Both the position numbers and the translations under genes were made by a program. Below the pieces are notes generated by a model that was not told the origin of the DNA, made no database searches, and was given only the letters and a program-made list of their open reading frames with translations. Source: Chromera velia (lineage: Eukaryota > Sar > Chromeraceae). From it: a DNA stretch of 52,163 nucleotides. Location: assembly GCA_018398765.1 (NCBI GenBank), contig JAHBMJ010005814.1:12501-64663 (forward strand), written 5' to 3'. Of the stretch, positions 11,187-22,018 are shown piece after piece (within the stretch, counting starts at the first letter, position 1; each line of letters begins with the position of its first letter).

Positions 11187-13832
11187 CAAGCAAGCGGTCA
11201 AACAGAAACACTGGATTCTTGTGTGCATTAGGGAATGGATGGATGGATGGTTGGAGGGAGGGATTCAGCGAGGGATGTAGACAGACAGACAGACGCAGGA
11301 CGTATAACCGCCCAGACAGAACGATAAAGACATGTTGAGACAGAATAACCCGATACACAGAGAACCGCATGTGTAGAAAGGAAAGGATGAGCCAAACAAC
11401 GCAGGCAGGCCATCAAGCTTTCCCATGTTGTAAGAGATGAAGTTCGTCACGCACCCGCTCGTAGTTAGTAATTTATTCGCAAACACACTCGCTTCCCTTC
11501 TTTCGTCCACCTGAACCAAGTGCTGATGTTTGCATTAATTAGTTGTCATACGGAATCCTGTATGAAAACTAATGCGTCCACCTGAACGACTTGTTCATGC
11601 ATGAAAAGTTGACATACGTGTGCCTGACAGTGAGAGCGAGTGCCCTGATCGAAGATGCTCTCAGTTTGTAGTCAAGAAGTGTATGTTCGTCGAGAAAGAG
11701 GGAGAGGAAAGAACTGATCGAGTGGAATCCTCCGATGATGCCGCATGCTGGAGGCTGACTGGAGTGTCACAGCAGCGCACTCTCTCCTCTCCTCTTTCTA
11801 TTCTTCTCCTCTCACTCTTGCTCGTTCGTGACCAATGTACAGGCAGGCTGTCTGAATGGAAGGATGCTTCACCGACGGAGGATGAACGGAAAAAGACAGG
11901 GGTGTGGAGGGAGCAGAAAAGAGAAGCAAGGGACACAAGCGGGAGGGGAGAAAGAGCACTTTGCGCCATCTCGCCTCTCTTGTGCTTCTTTCCACCCACG
12001 GCAAAGCAACGGATGTCCTGCATATGCAACCGGTGCTTTCTTTGCGGGAGAGAGGGGAGGATCTCCGCATTTATTCCAATCCCTTCCCCCATTTTAAAGA
12101 GAAGAAAGGAAAACGCGGAGACGCAAGAGAATGGAGGGGAATTTAAAGCGACCACTGATGGATCCATCGAGAGAAGGGCTGATCCAGGAAAGGAGGTGAC
12201 GCACGCACGCACGCACATCTCGGATCATTGATCCCAGTCTCAGTTGGACGTGCTGGCTGGCTGCTTCTCTGCAGGGATTGTTGGGTGCGTGCATTCATGA
12301 GAGAATAAATGAATGTTTGATCAGTCCTTTGCCCACACCCTGTGTCCACTTTTGGGCTCCATTTTTCTGTTTGTCCGTTGTTCAGTCGTGTCCTTGCGGG
12401 TTCATGTAGGCGACTTACCTGCCTGACTGCCTGCGCAGCACGAAGCGCGGAACAAAGGAAGGTGGTCACAGAGGAAGAGGAGGAGCGTCATGTAGGCGTT
12501 TTGTGGTTCGAATGCATTCAAACAAGCAAGCCTGTACATGTACTATGCATGGGTGTGTGTGTAAACGTGGGCCTGCACGTCGAAGGGAAAGGACGAGAAG
12601 GCAGCACTTGATTGGATTGCAGAAGTGAAATGAAGGGGATGAATGGAGCTTCACGCAAAGAAATGGTCAGGAGGTGAAGGGTATCCGCCAGCGCTACCGA
12701 GAATGTTTGTCTTCCTTTCTATTAATATTTACCCTCTGCATGTTTTCGTCCGTCCGCATTGTCACTCGTATTTTTTTCTTTTCTTTGGCTTCGCTGCACG
12801 GTCAGACATGGCGTAGTTCTTCATTTGCTTCTTGTGCATGGTCTGCCCCTATTTAAGACTGACATGCAAGCGATGTGCTTCTCTGTCGGTCCGTAGTTCC
12901 GGAGCGTTGCACAGAACGCTTCCGTGTTTGTCTGTTTGCTTATCTGTGTGTGCATGTTTGTGTCTGCATGGAAAGGGTGTTATTGAGCGAGCACGCCGCT
13001 GATTGGCTGCATCACCCTGCTCGCTCTCAATTCTCATTCCTGTCGCCTGTCTGCCATTCTCGTCCCCTGTCTCTCTGTTTCTTCCCTCCTTTCTCTTTCC
13101 GCCTCAGGTGAGCGACAAGCTACGCCTGCGTACCTTTCCCTCTCGCTTTCTTTTTTCATCTCTGTTTGACTTCCCGGTGGTGGAAAGAAGCAGGGACAGG
13201 GGGGATGGCAGGAATTCGATACACGCAGTGCCATCCAGACAATGACTCACTGTATTAATATGCAAGCGCAAGTGCATGAATGAAGGCAGGAGTGAGTCCT
13301 GAGTTTCCGATCGGAGGCAAAGACCAACCGCGAGGTGAACTCTTTTCTCTCTTCGTGTCTCTGTGAGTTTGCATTCATGTCTTTTTCCTGCAACTCTTTC
13401 GATGTGAGCTCCTAAAATGTCCAGTAAAATGTCGATGTTATTTCAATGTCTCGAGTCCCAACATGACACATCCGTGTCGTAGTTCGTGTTTCCTGAAACT
13501 TTTTGTAAAACAGATTTAAAAAGCATTTCAAAAAAAAAAAGTTTTATATGACAATAAGCAATAATAGTTGCAGAATTTTTGAAATACGTATTGCAACATT
13601 GAAATAACAGTTACTTTACATATAGTTTTACATGCAATAACACTTTGCAGTTTGAGTCACAGAGAATCAATTAATTAATGAAAAGAATGCAAAAAAATAA
13701 AATAAAAGGTTTCATTGACTGTAATTCATTTGTATTATTTTATAACTAATAGCAGTAGTTCAAACTATACAGACTAATACTGACCGTGGTTTAAAAACAG
13801 TTTTGGACTTTCGTAACTGTTACGACGTAACA
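11187..13832. other. Intergenic DNA, no gene recognised
   Basis: No reading frame here matches a family I know; frames up to about 200 codons exist on both strands but are Ser/Arg/Pro-rich and overlap each other. Present: short GGAT and CAGA runs (11233-11294) and an imperfect hairpin at 11538-11573 (ATTAGTT, TCATAC with complements). Beyond 13400 the sequence becomes AT-rich up to the LTR element. Confidence 0.5.
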
Positions 13833-13837
13833 AGTTT

Positions 13838-14129
13838 TGTTGTGTCCCGTCCTGGAACGCGGCCCACACGTACGTACGGCTATCCCGATGGACCCGGCAT
13901 GCCGTACCTTGCACGGTATAGGCCTTCTACATTTATTCCATCTGCTGCATATCTGCTGCATGCGCCCCAATAATTCAGGCTGAGCACAGTTCTCTATGTT
14001 GTTGTTCTCCTGACTGATCGATGGAATCGGAATGTACTCCCTAGCTGACATACTTCATGTGAGCGGATCTATCGAATCTGTGTGCTGAGTCTAGGCTGCC
14101 TGATTGTAGGGTCTAGCCGGTACACTTCA
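13838..14129 (+). repeat. 5' LTR of the 13.8-kb element
   Basis: Begins TGTTGTGTCCCG and ends TACACTTCA, next to the primer-binding site. Compared with the right LTR it carries extra CGTACGTA and CATATCTGCTG sequence. Confidence 0.88.
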
Positions 14130-14147
14130 TGGTAGCGAGCCTCACTC
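14130..14147 (+). other. Primer-binding site
   Basis: TGGTAGCGAGCCTCACTC starts exactly at the LTR end. It shares TGGTAGC with the equivalent sites of the elements at 48.5 kb and, less one base, 43.3 kb, which supports the call. Confidence 0.7.
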
Positions 14148-14413
14148 TGATCCAGTGATCCCTCCGTGAAGTTGGCAGCCGTCTCCAGCTCTTGACTTTT
14201 TCTGGTATGAAGTCTCTTCGTGCTGAGCCGCGCTCATTGCTGCAGGCTCACTGAAAATTTCCTTGAGAATTAGGCAGACGCGTTGACGCGCCCAGTCTCC
14301 GTTTTGCCGTGGAGGTATCTCGTTTGAGAAAAGACTCTTCCTTGCTTTTTTGTCGTCATCAGTCACTGGAGACTGTATCTTTCTCTCTTTTAACGCTAGC
14401 CACTCTTTTGAAA

Positions 14414-15088
14414 ATGTCCCTCTTTGAAGAAGTGAAGTCGACCGTCGACGCCTTACAGCAGACGTGTTCTCTTCCCTCCGGAGCCTCCGTGGACGACATG
14501 GAGAACCACTTCACCGACTTGGCCATCAAGGCCCGGAACTGTTTGTCTCTTTTGTTTGGCTCCCGTTTCGTGTCCAAGGAGAAGGCAGCCTTTTCTTGGA
14601 GAGGTGGGAAACGCAACCGTGGAAAAAATTGCCGCGGAAAGAAACGTGTCAAGTCGGAGCAGCAAGCATCTGACACCCTGCCTATTGAGTCTCCTGCAGC
14701 ACGGCTTCCCCGTTCCTCTTCACCACCTCTGTTGCCATCTCCACAAAAAGATCAGCCTCCCCCTCCTGCTCAGACTGCTCTTCCGCCGATGAAGGCAGCT
14801 GCCTCCAACATCTCTGCTTCCTCCAGATCTATGACATCCGATCCACGGGATACAAACCCCGATCGCACTGTCCGGCAACACATGCTGGTCGCCCTTTCAA
14901 TCAAGTCCAAAGAGGAGAGGCGACGAGAAAAGAAGGAGCGTCGTGCAACCTGTGTGGCTGCACGGACTGAAAGGGGGAAGACATCCGGTCCTGCGCACGC
15001 TCTCACTGCTACTTCCCCGCAGCCAGTGATTTTGTTCTCTTCTCTACCCTACCTTTACGTTGAGCGCTATATGGTACCTCAAAAGTGA
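14414..15088 (+). CDS. Uncharacterised ORF inside the short LTR element
   Basis: 224 codons from the ATG at 14414; the open frame begins upstream but only with GTG. I do not recognise the protein. The first 60 residues (MSLFEEVKSTVDALQQTC...) look like an ordinary amphipathic, possibly helical domain. A basic patch follows (Gly-Lys-Arg-Asn-Arg-Gly-Lys...), then a Pro/Ser-rich middle and a Lys/Arg/Glu-rich helix (SKEERRREKKERR). Position and composition suit a small gag-like or nucleic-acid-binding protein, but there is no zinc knuckle in frame. A CYQC sequence lies just past the stop in the same frame, so the frame may once have been longer. Confidence 0.45.
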   Translation: MSLFEEVKSTVDALQQTCSLPSGASVDDMENHFTDLAIKARNCLSLLFGSRFVSKEKAAFSWRGGKRNRGKNCRGKKRVKSEQQASDTLPIESPAARLPRSSSPPLLPSPQKDQPPPPAQTALPPMKAAASNISASSRSMTSDPRDTNPDRTVRQHMLVALSIKSKEERRREKKERRATCVAARTERGKTSGPAHALTATSPQPVILFSSLPYLYVERYMVPQK

Positions 15089-15404
15089 GGACCTTGCTAC
15101 CAGTGTGGAAGGGCGGAGTCGGTGACTGGTCCCCAATCTTACCTGAAGCACATCACCAGCACTAGGAATTGCGGAGGATGGCACTAGCTCTGCAATGAAG
15201 CAGCCTGCCAACCAAACCAGAAAATTGCTTCTGAGCGTATTTATCTGGTTTTCTCGTCAGTGAGACCACCAGAGTGAGGAGAACGTCTCCTTCTTGGTCT
15301 CCTTCCTCTGCACTGCCAGGTGTCTGCACATCCTACCAGCCTTGGGTCGCTTTGTAGGAGGAAGCAGAAAAAAAAAAATGAAATAAAAGATGAAAAGGAA
15401 TCTG

Positions 15405-15677
15405 TGTTGTGTCCCGTCCTGGAACGCGGCCCACACGGCTATCCCGATGGGCCCGGCATGCCCTATCTTGCGCGGTGCAGGCCTTCTGTATTTATTCCAT
15501 CTGCTGCATACGCCCCAATAATTCAGGCTGAGCATAGTTCTCTATATTGTTGTTCTCTTGACTGATCGATGGAATCGGAATGTACTCCCTAGCTAACATA
15601 CTTCACATAAGCGGATCTATCGAATCTGTGTGCTGAGTCTAGGCTGCCTGATTGTAGGGTCTAGCCGGTATACTTCA
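15405..15677 (+). repeat. 3' LTR of the 13.8-kb element
   Basis: Begins TGTTGTGTCCCG, ends TATACTTCA, and is followed by the AGTTT duplication. Most of its length matches the left LTR, with scattered substitutions. Confidence 0.88.
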
Positions 15678-15682
15678 AGTTT

Positions 15683-16334
15683 CGTTTCCTATATACTAGT
15701 AGTAGTTCGTTTCTCTAGTCGTTTCTTTTTTAAAGGCCACTGGCAAACCCATAAGCCAGTATGTCACCACTAATTCGCGTAATTAACCCTGCCCAACCTA
15801 TTTTGTACTAGACCTATTAATTAGAAAAATTGTTTGAGAAAGTTTGTTCCAATCTAAATTCTAATCTTCACTGTAATTAATAATTTTGTTTTATTAATAT
15901 ACGAACATATATGTATGCATGTAGGTTTAGGGAACTTTAGGCATAGATTGATTAACTTTAAAGCCGGGTTGAAAGCCAAAGAAGTTGACTCACCAGTACT
16001 AGCACCTACCAGCACCAGTAGTTCGTTCACGGTTTTAACCCTAGTTTAAAAGTGTAATAATTATAATGTACATATGGCTAGGCATATGGCCTCTAATCAC
16101 TTCAACTTTAATAGTTTTTGAAACCATTTTCTTCATTCAGTTAAGTCTCAATTGAATTGAATTCAATTGTGCTGATTAAATGCGGTGACTCATAGGTGAC
16201 GGCCTGGTGACCTGATACTCAAGCTGTGACTAGCCAATTCATTAGAAGAGCATTAATTTGCCATTAAAACCGATACACGCTCTCGTGCACGCTGTGCAAA
16301 CAACAATCAATTTGTATGTGCACGTGAATTTGTA

Positions 16335-16384
<50 letters not shown>

Positions 16385-16712
16385 ATATACTGATTAATGA
16401 AAGAGAGAGGAACACGAACGAGAAAATTGGGAAGAAAAGAAAGAAGAAAAAAAGATTGAATCAGTTGAATGATCAACGATTCGACAAAAGCGACAAAAGA
16501 AGACCACCACACATACCACCACCCTGTGAAGAAGACGACCGATGGACGAACTTCCCCTCTTCAATTCTTCTTCTTGTCATTGCCCTTCATTGTTCTCTGA
16601 ATTCTTCTTCTCCAAATCGAAGGGGCCAGCCATTTCATGCAATCGCTCTCTGAATTCTTACGACCGTCACAGCACTAGCTGCAATGCATCCTTCCTCCCA
16701 TTCAATTCAAGC
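15683..16712. other. AT-rich intergenic DNA
   Basis: No gene seen. Present: a (CG)n(GA)n tract at 16337-16380 followed by A/G-rich sequence. The part from about 16500 is downstream of the minus-strand glycosyltransferase gene and may hold its 3' untranslated region. Confidence 0.55.
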
Positions 16713-18134
16713 TCAAGAGTAGTTCCCCCCCCAGTCGTCATTCCCCCCTCCGCCACTATCCCAATCCTCCCCTCCCACCGCTCCCACCCCTGCCCCAGGT
16801 TCTCCAGGCCACTCCCCCCCGTCCCCAGCCGGATCCTCCCTTCTCTCTTCCCCATACAGGAACACCCCCTCCTCGTTCCCCGCATCCATCGGGGAGTCCC
16901 CACTCGACACGGACGCGTTCCGGGGCCACCCTCCAACCCCACCGGTACCCGGCTCATCCCCCCTCTCCCTCTCTCCGCCCCCCTCCCCCCCACACTCCTC
17001 CTGTTGTTCCTGAGACCTCTTGCTGTCTCCCCCCCCTGAGTCGTTGGGCGTCGAGGGGAGACACGGGTTGCTTCTCTGAGACTCGGACTTCTCGCTGTGC
17101 CCGTCGTTGTCGTCCCAGTCTCTGTATCGGAAATATCTGAAAGGAAATTAAGAGGGAGGGGGGGAAGAATACGGAGACATACAAGCACAGAAAGCATGTA
17201 GGCCTGGATTGAGACAGACAGAGAGGCAAAAATTCATTGTCATTGTCGTTGTCCGGCGATCTCTCTCACAGTAAGAGGTGACGGAAGACGACTCATCCGG
17301 AGGAATGTGAAAGAGAGAATCGTGGCTAATTGAAAGTGAGCAGAAAAAAACAGAGGCAAAAGCTTGAGATACCGGCATGCGTACACATGAGCCTCAGTCG
17401 ATTTGACAGGGAGGGAAGTGCAATGCTGTGATGAATCGGGGCATTAGGCGTTTTTACTGTTGTTCCTTTTAGGTCAATGGACGTCATGGTTTGTCTGTCT
17501 GCATTTTGTTCTTGCCCTAGAAGGTGTGATTGCATCGCGGTTCCTTTCTTCTTTGCCATTTCTTTCTTTTCCTGTCTGACTAGCTAGTCATGCAGCTGAC
17601 TGGTTGATGTACTGGAGGATCTTTGGATTGGTCGTTGTGTACAGGCCGTTGGTGTCCTTCTCCTTCATGTGTTTGGTGAGTGGAGTGAAGTCCCGAATCC
17701 TCTTCAGGTACTGTCTCCGTTCGAGTTTCCCGTGGAAAATGTGAAAGAGGTCAGACTCCACAAAGCCCAGACGGCCCTGGCAGAGTTGACTGAACTGCAG
17801 ACACCACTTCTGCAGAGGTTCGAGGTCTGCAGAGAACGCTTTGAGGATACAGGGGTGCTGCAGCTGTCCGACGGCTGCGTGTGCGATGACGTGATCTGCC
17901 CCTCCAATGAGGCACTTATCGTATAAGAGGGTCGCACGGAGAATTTCCAGACGTGCCCCCCAGAGGAACCCCACGTGACCATGAAGACCGTAGTCGTGAG
18001 AGAGGGCGTCGGTCTTGTCCCCGTCGTTCCAGGTGGCCGCGAAGGAACGCCAGAGATTCGGGTGGCGTTCCTGTCAGCGAGTGAATTGTGTGGGGCAGAG
18101 AGGAAGAGCGTAATGTGTGCTTTTGCGTGTGCAC

Positions 18135-18187
<53 letters not shown>

Positions 18188-18199
18188 GAGAAAGAAATA

Positions 18200-18231
<32 letters not shown>

Positions 18232-18253
18232 GAAAGAAAGAAATAAATAAATA

Positions 18254-18284
<31 letters not shown>

Positions 18285-18359
18285 GGAAAGAAAGAAAAAA
18301 AGTTAAAAAAGAAAGAAAGTTAAAAAAGAAAGACAGTTAAAAAAGAAAGACAGTTAAAA

Positions 18360-18394
<35 letters not shown>

Positions 18395-19754
18395 GAAGAA
18401 AGAAAGAAAGGAAAAAAAAAAAAAGCGGGTGTGGGGACACAGAAAGCACAAGTTCTCTTTTCCAAAGCCACAAATGCTTGCACACGAGAAAGTCACAACG
18501 TTACAGAAGGGGCATGTGTCCTCTCTCTTCTTTCTCTGTGCTTGACTGACTTTTTTCGTTTTGAAGACTTCCTTTGCCAGTGAGAGCTCGGTGGAAGGCC
18601 CCGTCTCGTCTCTGTCCAGATGATAGCACCAGGAGAAGGGCTGCAGCACCGTTGCGCCTGCAGGAAGCAAACATGAACATCTGTATCTGCAACTTGCACG
18701 TATCCACAAACATGGACCAGGAGACACATGCATTTATTTCCTCGAGTCTGCATGACTGTAGGTGAAGAGAAGATCGACGGAGGAAAGAACGACCGACAAG
18801 AAGCCAGACAAATGTATGCATCCGCTTGAATGCTTCGGTTTACTTAAGCGTGGCGGATGGGAAGTATTGAACAGAAGGGAGAAGCTGTCAGATCAGATCA
18901 CATGCTTCCTCTCCGGCCAGTCGCCTCACCCTTCTCGAATTGCCGCGCCCCTTCAACCAGCCAGTCGTGATTTGTCAGGAAAACGTCTGTGTCCATCCAA
19001 TAAACGTACCTGCAAAGTGTTGTGTGTGTGCATTCATTAAAAAAATATTAAGAACAGCGAGCAGAAAGGAAGGAAGAAACCAAGGAACTGTGGTAAATGA
19101 ACAAACCCAGGAGCCAGATAGACGCATTCTGAGAAGGAAATCACAGCCGGCGCCGACGTACGAAGTGCATGGCAAGAGACGCGTATTGTCTCTGACACAG
19201 AGGTGAGTTGAATTTCAAGTCGGAAAACAAAAACCCTCCGATCCATGCTCTGTATGAAGAATGCATGTGCAGATTGACGAATAAGCTATGGCGTCCTGTA
19301 CATGACGAATAAGAAAACACTTTGCATGCAAGTCTGTCGGAGCATTGAAACAGGAATAAAAGTGGCTTGTCACTATTTATTGACCCATCTGTTCCTTCTG
19401 TCCACTCCCGTTTCCCTTCACGTACTTACTTGTATATGGGAAGAACCTTCCTGATCATGTAGTTGAGAATCGCTTCCTTGTGCCACAGCACAACCTTTGT
19501 TTCGATCACCTTCACCCTGGAGTACTTCAGCGCCAGCTCTGGTTTCTCGCCCTCCCTGACGCACTCCACGATCTCGATGTTCAGATGCTCCACGCTCCTG
19601 TACCAGACGTCGAAGGCCTCCAGGCGGAGTTTCGACTTCGTCGGGTTGAAGAAACAGGCGATGATCAGGGACTCGGGCTGGAAGGTGTATCTGCAGAAAG
19701 AATCGATTCGGATGCGTGTGTATGTACTAGGCTGTTTCTACTTGTATCTGCAGA

Positions 19755-19811
<57 letters not shown>

Positions 19812-20111
19812 TCATATGCACACATTTGCTGGCTTTGTTTCCTTTTTGTGTTCAGGTATGCTTGTGAAGGTGAAGCCATGACAGACTCCGGGTGGAATGG
19901 GAGTCTCTGGAGAATGTTCCAGTCTCCTTTTTCTTCCCCAACGACAAAGCGATTCAGGGACGACCCAGAAGAGCACAAACGCTTCTCGTCTTCTTTTACC
20001 CATTCTCTCTGCTGACCTCGGTACAACTCTGAGGAATATTTCGGTCTTCTGAGGGAGTTTGGGGTCCTTCCTGGCACTCCCCGACCCGCAGCAAGGCACC
20101 TGATTGCCCAT
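16713..20111 (-). CDS. Putative GT-A-type glycosyltransferase (DxD motif)
   Basis: Six minus-strand exons: 20017-20111, 19430-19690, 18930-19009, 18551-18657, 17601-18070, 16713-17136. They join in frame to 478 residues, every intron GT-AG. The product resembles a family of putative nucleotide-sugar transferases. Motifs: ESLIIACFFNP at the first strand, WMDTDVF (DxD at 125-127, metal and nucleotide-sugar binding), TVLQPFSWCYHLD, GFLWGARLEIL (about 215-225), LIGGADHVIAHA (236-246) and FHIFHGKLERRQY (290-302). The tail is an acidic, Gly-rich low-complexity region ending DDWGGNYS. The chosen start gives MGNQVPCCGSGSARK, which could be N-myristoylated at Gly2 and palmitoylated at Cys. An in-frame ATG at 20171 would instead add 20 residues. 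No signal peptide or transmembrane segment is seen. The sugar and acceptor are unknown. Confidence 0.8.
18141..18425 (+). repeat. (GA)n/(GAAA)n microsatellite in intron 4 of the glycosyltransferase gene
   Basis: About 280 bases of GA, GAAA and GTTAAAAAAGAAA units. On the coding (minus) strand it is a long pyrimidine tract upstream of the exon 5 acceptor. Confidence 0.92.
19755..19808 (+). repeat. (CT)n(GT)n microsatellite in intron 1
   Basis: CTCT units run directly into GTGT units. It lies within the first intron of the minus-strand gene, near the exon 2 acceptor. Confidence 0.9.
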
Positions 20112-21040
20112 TTTCTTTTGGCCGTCAGGGTCAGAATGCGGGATCAACAAATGAACAAAATCTAATGACACAGTGCAGGGAAGCCTGCAAGAGCCACCTC
20201 CTCACACAAACAGACGGGCCGAAGAGCTAGAGGCTGCCACTGCTCCGTCTACGCGTTTCACTAGATACGGAGATACGAGGGAGAGACGGACAAACAACAC
20301 ATGCTTCAGAGGCAACAAAAGTCGAACTTCCAGTACATATTCTCAGAGGGCAACTGGTCACTCCATCCAATAGACCCTGCAGGAGGTTGATCGATCAGTG
20401 ACGGTGTTTGATTTGGATCTGAAATTTGAAACCACCAAGTTACAATCCACCAATATATATCTTTTCTTTCAACAGCTCGGACTGGGCGGACCTGGCCCGG
20501 GCCGGCCGGCGGCGCCGCGGCGACGGTGTTGTTTCTGATCGGACCGCGGCGCGGGGCGGATCCATCCAGCAGCGCTATATCGATATACACGAGAGTGGGC
20601 GCGCGCTGCGCGCCGACGTTGTTGTGGTGGGCACTCCCGTTGTCGAGTCTGGCATCGAAAGAGGGACACATAGAAAAGTTCTTCTCTTTCGAGGCGTCGT
20701 GAGTGGTGCATGTCGGGATGCCTTTTTATGCACGCTCCTCTTTTGCAACACTATATACGATATTATTACTCAGAGAGACGGGGGACCCGCCAACCATTCA
20801 TTCAACAATTGTCATGCAGTGTGCAGATTAAGTTGTACAACTCAAGTGAAGTAAAGTGAACTTGAGTTTCGAAGGAAAATGATGTTCAAAAAGCTTCAGA
20901 GTAATTGCGGGGGCCAGCTTATATATAGAAAATTTTTTATGTGTCCCTTCCAGTTGGGCCTGAATAGCAACTATGTGCGCACAAATCACAATACTTGGTA
21001 CCCCCAAGAAGGCTTCCTATGGTTGATCCGGAGCGGCTGT
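20112..21040. other. Intergenic DNA upstream of the glycosyltransferase gene
   Basis: The promoter of the minus-strand gene should lie in the first few hundred bases; no motif is recognised. Around 20475-20640 is an unusually GC-rich island with GGCC and GCGC palindromes in AT-rich surroundings, like the GC-rich parts of the transposons in this window, but I could not find its ends. Confidence 0.45.
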
Positions 21041-21045
21041 CAAAG

Positions 21046-21340
21046 CCCGGGCGCCGAACCCGGCTGCCAAAGCCCGACCGCACCAAAGGCGCGGGCTTGC
21101 CAAAGCCCAACCGTGCTGAAGGCGCGGCCATGCCAAAGCCCGACCATGCTGAAGGCGCGGGCCTGCCAAAGCCCGACCGTGCCGAAGGCGCGGCCATGCC
21201 AAAGCCCGACCGGCCGAAGGCGCGGCCATGCCAAAGCCCGACCGTGCATGCCGAAGGTGCGGTCATGCCAAAGCCTGACCGCGTGTCAAAGACGCGGCCA
21301 TGCATGCCAAAGCCCGACCGTGCCATCCCTAGCTTGCAAA
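21046..21340 (+). repeat. About 33-bp GC-rich minisatellite
   Basis: Roughly nine degenerate units of the type CAAAGCCCGACCGTGCCGAA followed by GGCGCGGCCATGC. Because 33 is divisible by three, every frame reads through as a repeated peptide (LPKPDRAEGA). I treat this as repeat translation, not a gene. Single units (GGCTGCCAAAGCCCG) also occur near 22979. Confidence 0.85.
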
Positions 21341-21543
21341 TTAAGCCCATGCATGCACAGCTTCATCATGCAGCTGTTTGCAATCTGTTTGTATGCATGC
21401 ATACATGCATTTCGGTGCAAAAGCTATCTGAAAAATGTCTTGGTTTTCTGGCCTGCTATTGTATGTCGGTCCGCTACGGTCAGCACCTACTCTTAGGCTG
21501 GCGAATTCGGTCTGACCGTGTCTGTGTTCTTTTCTTTTCCCAA

Positions 21544-21768
21544 AATGTCTAGCCTGCCTTTTGACGCTCGTTTGCGAATCGCCGTGTCGGACTTCCTTGA
21601 AGATGCGGCCCTTGCGGAGTCAGTTTCACAGTTCTTTCTGGGGACGCGGCATGCATGAAAAAACCCTCAATCATCTTTTTGAAGACGTTGGGGGTGGAAT
21701 CCACAGAGCATATTGAGAAGTACTTTGAACCCCGAAAGGAATTTGAAGTGTTTAACAAGAAAGGATAA
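21544..21768 (+). pseudogene. Interrupted short reading frame of unknown origin
   Basis: From the ATG at 21544 a frame opens (MSSLPFDARL...). It closes at a TGA inside a 36-base GC-rich block at 21638-21673, flanked by TCTTT on both sides. If the block and one TCTTT are set aside, the frame resumes as FLKTLGVESTEHIEKYF and ends at 21768. The composition looks like real coding sequence. Position among repeats suggests the start of a gag-like ORF, but I do not recognise it. Confidence 0.35.
21638..21673 (-). repeat. Recurrent TGATTGAGG...GCATGCCGCGTCCCC motif, copy 1
   Basis: Read on the minus strand the block runs TGATTGAGGGTTTTTTCATG then CATGCCGCGTCCCCAG. Close copies lie at 36684-36730 (+) and 42392-42425 (-). 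TCTTT flanks it here at 21633-21637 and 21674-21678, as a target duplication would. Similarity to the 42-kb copy may extend into the CTTTTT beside it, so the exact ends are uncertain. Confidence 0.55.
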
Positions 21769-22018
21769 CCGTCTCAGAGTGACAGACAGTCACTTAGTAT
21801 CTGATGTGTTAAAATCGGAGATCTGGTTTTAAAATCCCGTTACCGCGACGAGTGAGGAGCTTCCAGAAGCTCTCCAGCGGTCATCTGAAGAAAACGTGGT
21901 CTAGAACGCGGTGAAGCTGTGGAGAACACGGTGCCTTTCTTTCCACTCAATGCTCTCCGTTGCATGCCTTTCTTTCCAGTCAATGCATGCATGCTCTCTT
22001 TCTACTCTGCAGTGACTG

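Larger units (their letters stand above)
13838..15677 (+). mobile_element. Complete short LTR retroelement, apparently non-autonomous
   Basis: Two direct repeats of 292 and 273 bases (13838-14129, 15405-15677) begin TGTTGTGTCCCG and end ACTTCA, giving canonical TG...CA ends. The flanking five bases are AGTTT on both sides (13833-13837, 15678-15682), a perfect target-site duplication. Directly after the left repeat lies TGGTAGCGAGCCTCACTC, a primer-binding site of initiator-tRNA type. A purine-rich stretch (AAAAGATGAAAAGGAA) precedes the right repeat. The internal region is only about 1.3 kb. It has one ORF (14414-15088) and no protease, reverse transcriptase or integrase, so any movement would need proteins from another element. 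The LTRs differ by substitutions and a deletion, so the insertion is not recent. Confidence 0.88.

Noticed and set aside
11620-12231. 203-codon frame downstream of NDH-2
   Set aside because: An antisense frame of nearly equal length overlaps it, composition is Arg/Ser/Glu-rich, and no family is recognised.
18493-18753. Reading glycosyltransferase exon 4 in the frame giving QAQRCCSPSPG
   Set aside because: The exon 3 donor (GAGAAGG/GTGAGG) leaves one base, which sets the other frame and yields the family motif TVLQPFSWCYHLD.
20995-21552. Long plus-strand frame with repeated LPKPDRAEGA peptide
   Set aside because: It is the translation of a 33-base minisatellite, open in several frames on both strands because the period is a multiple of three.
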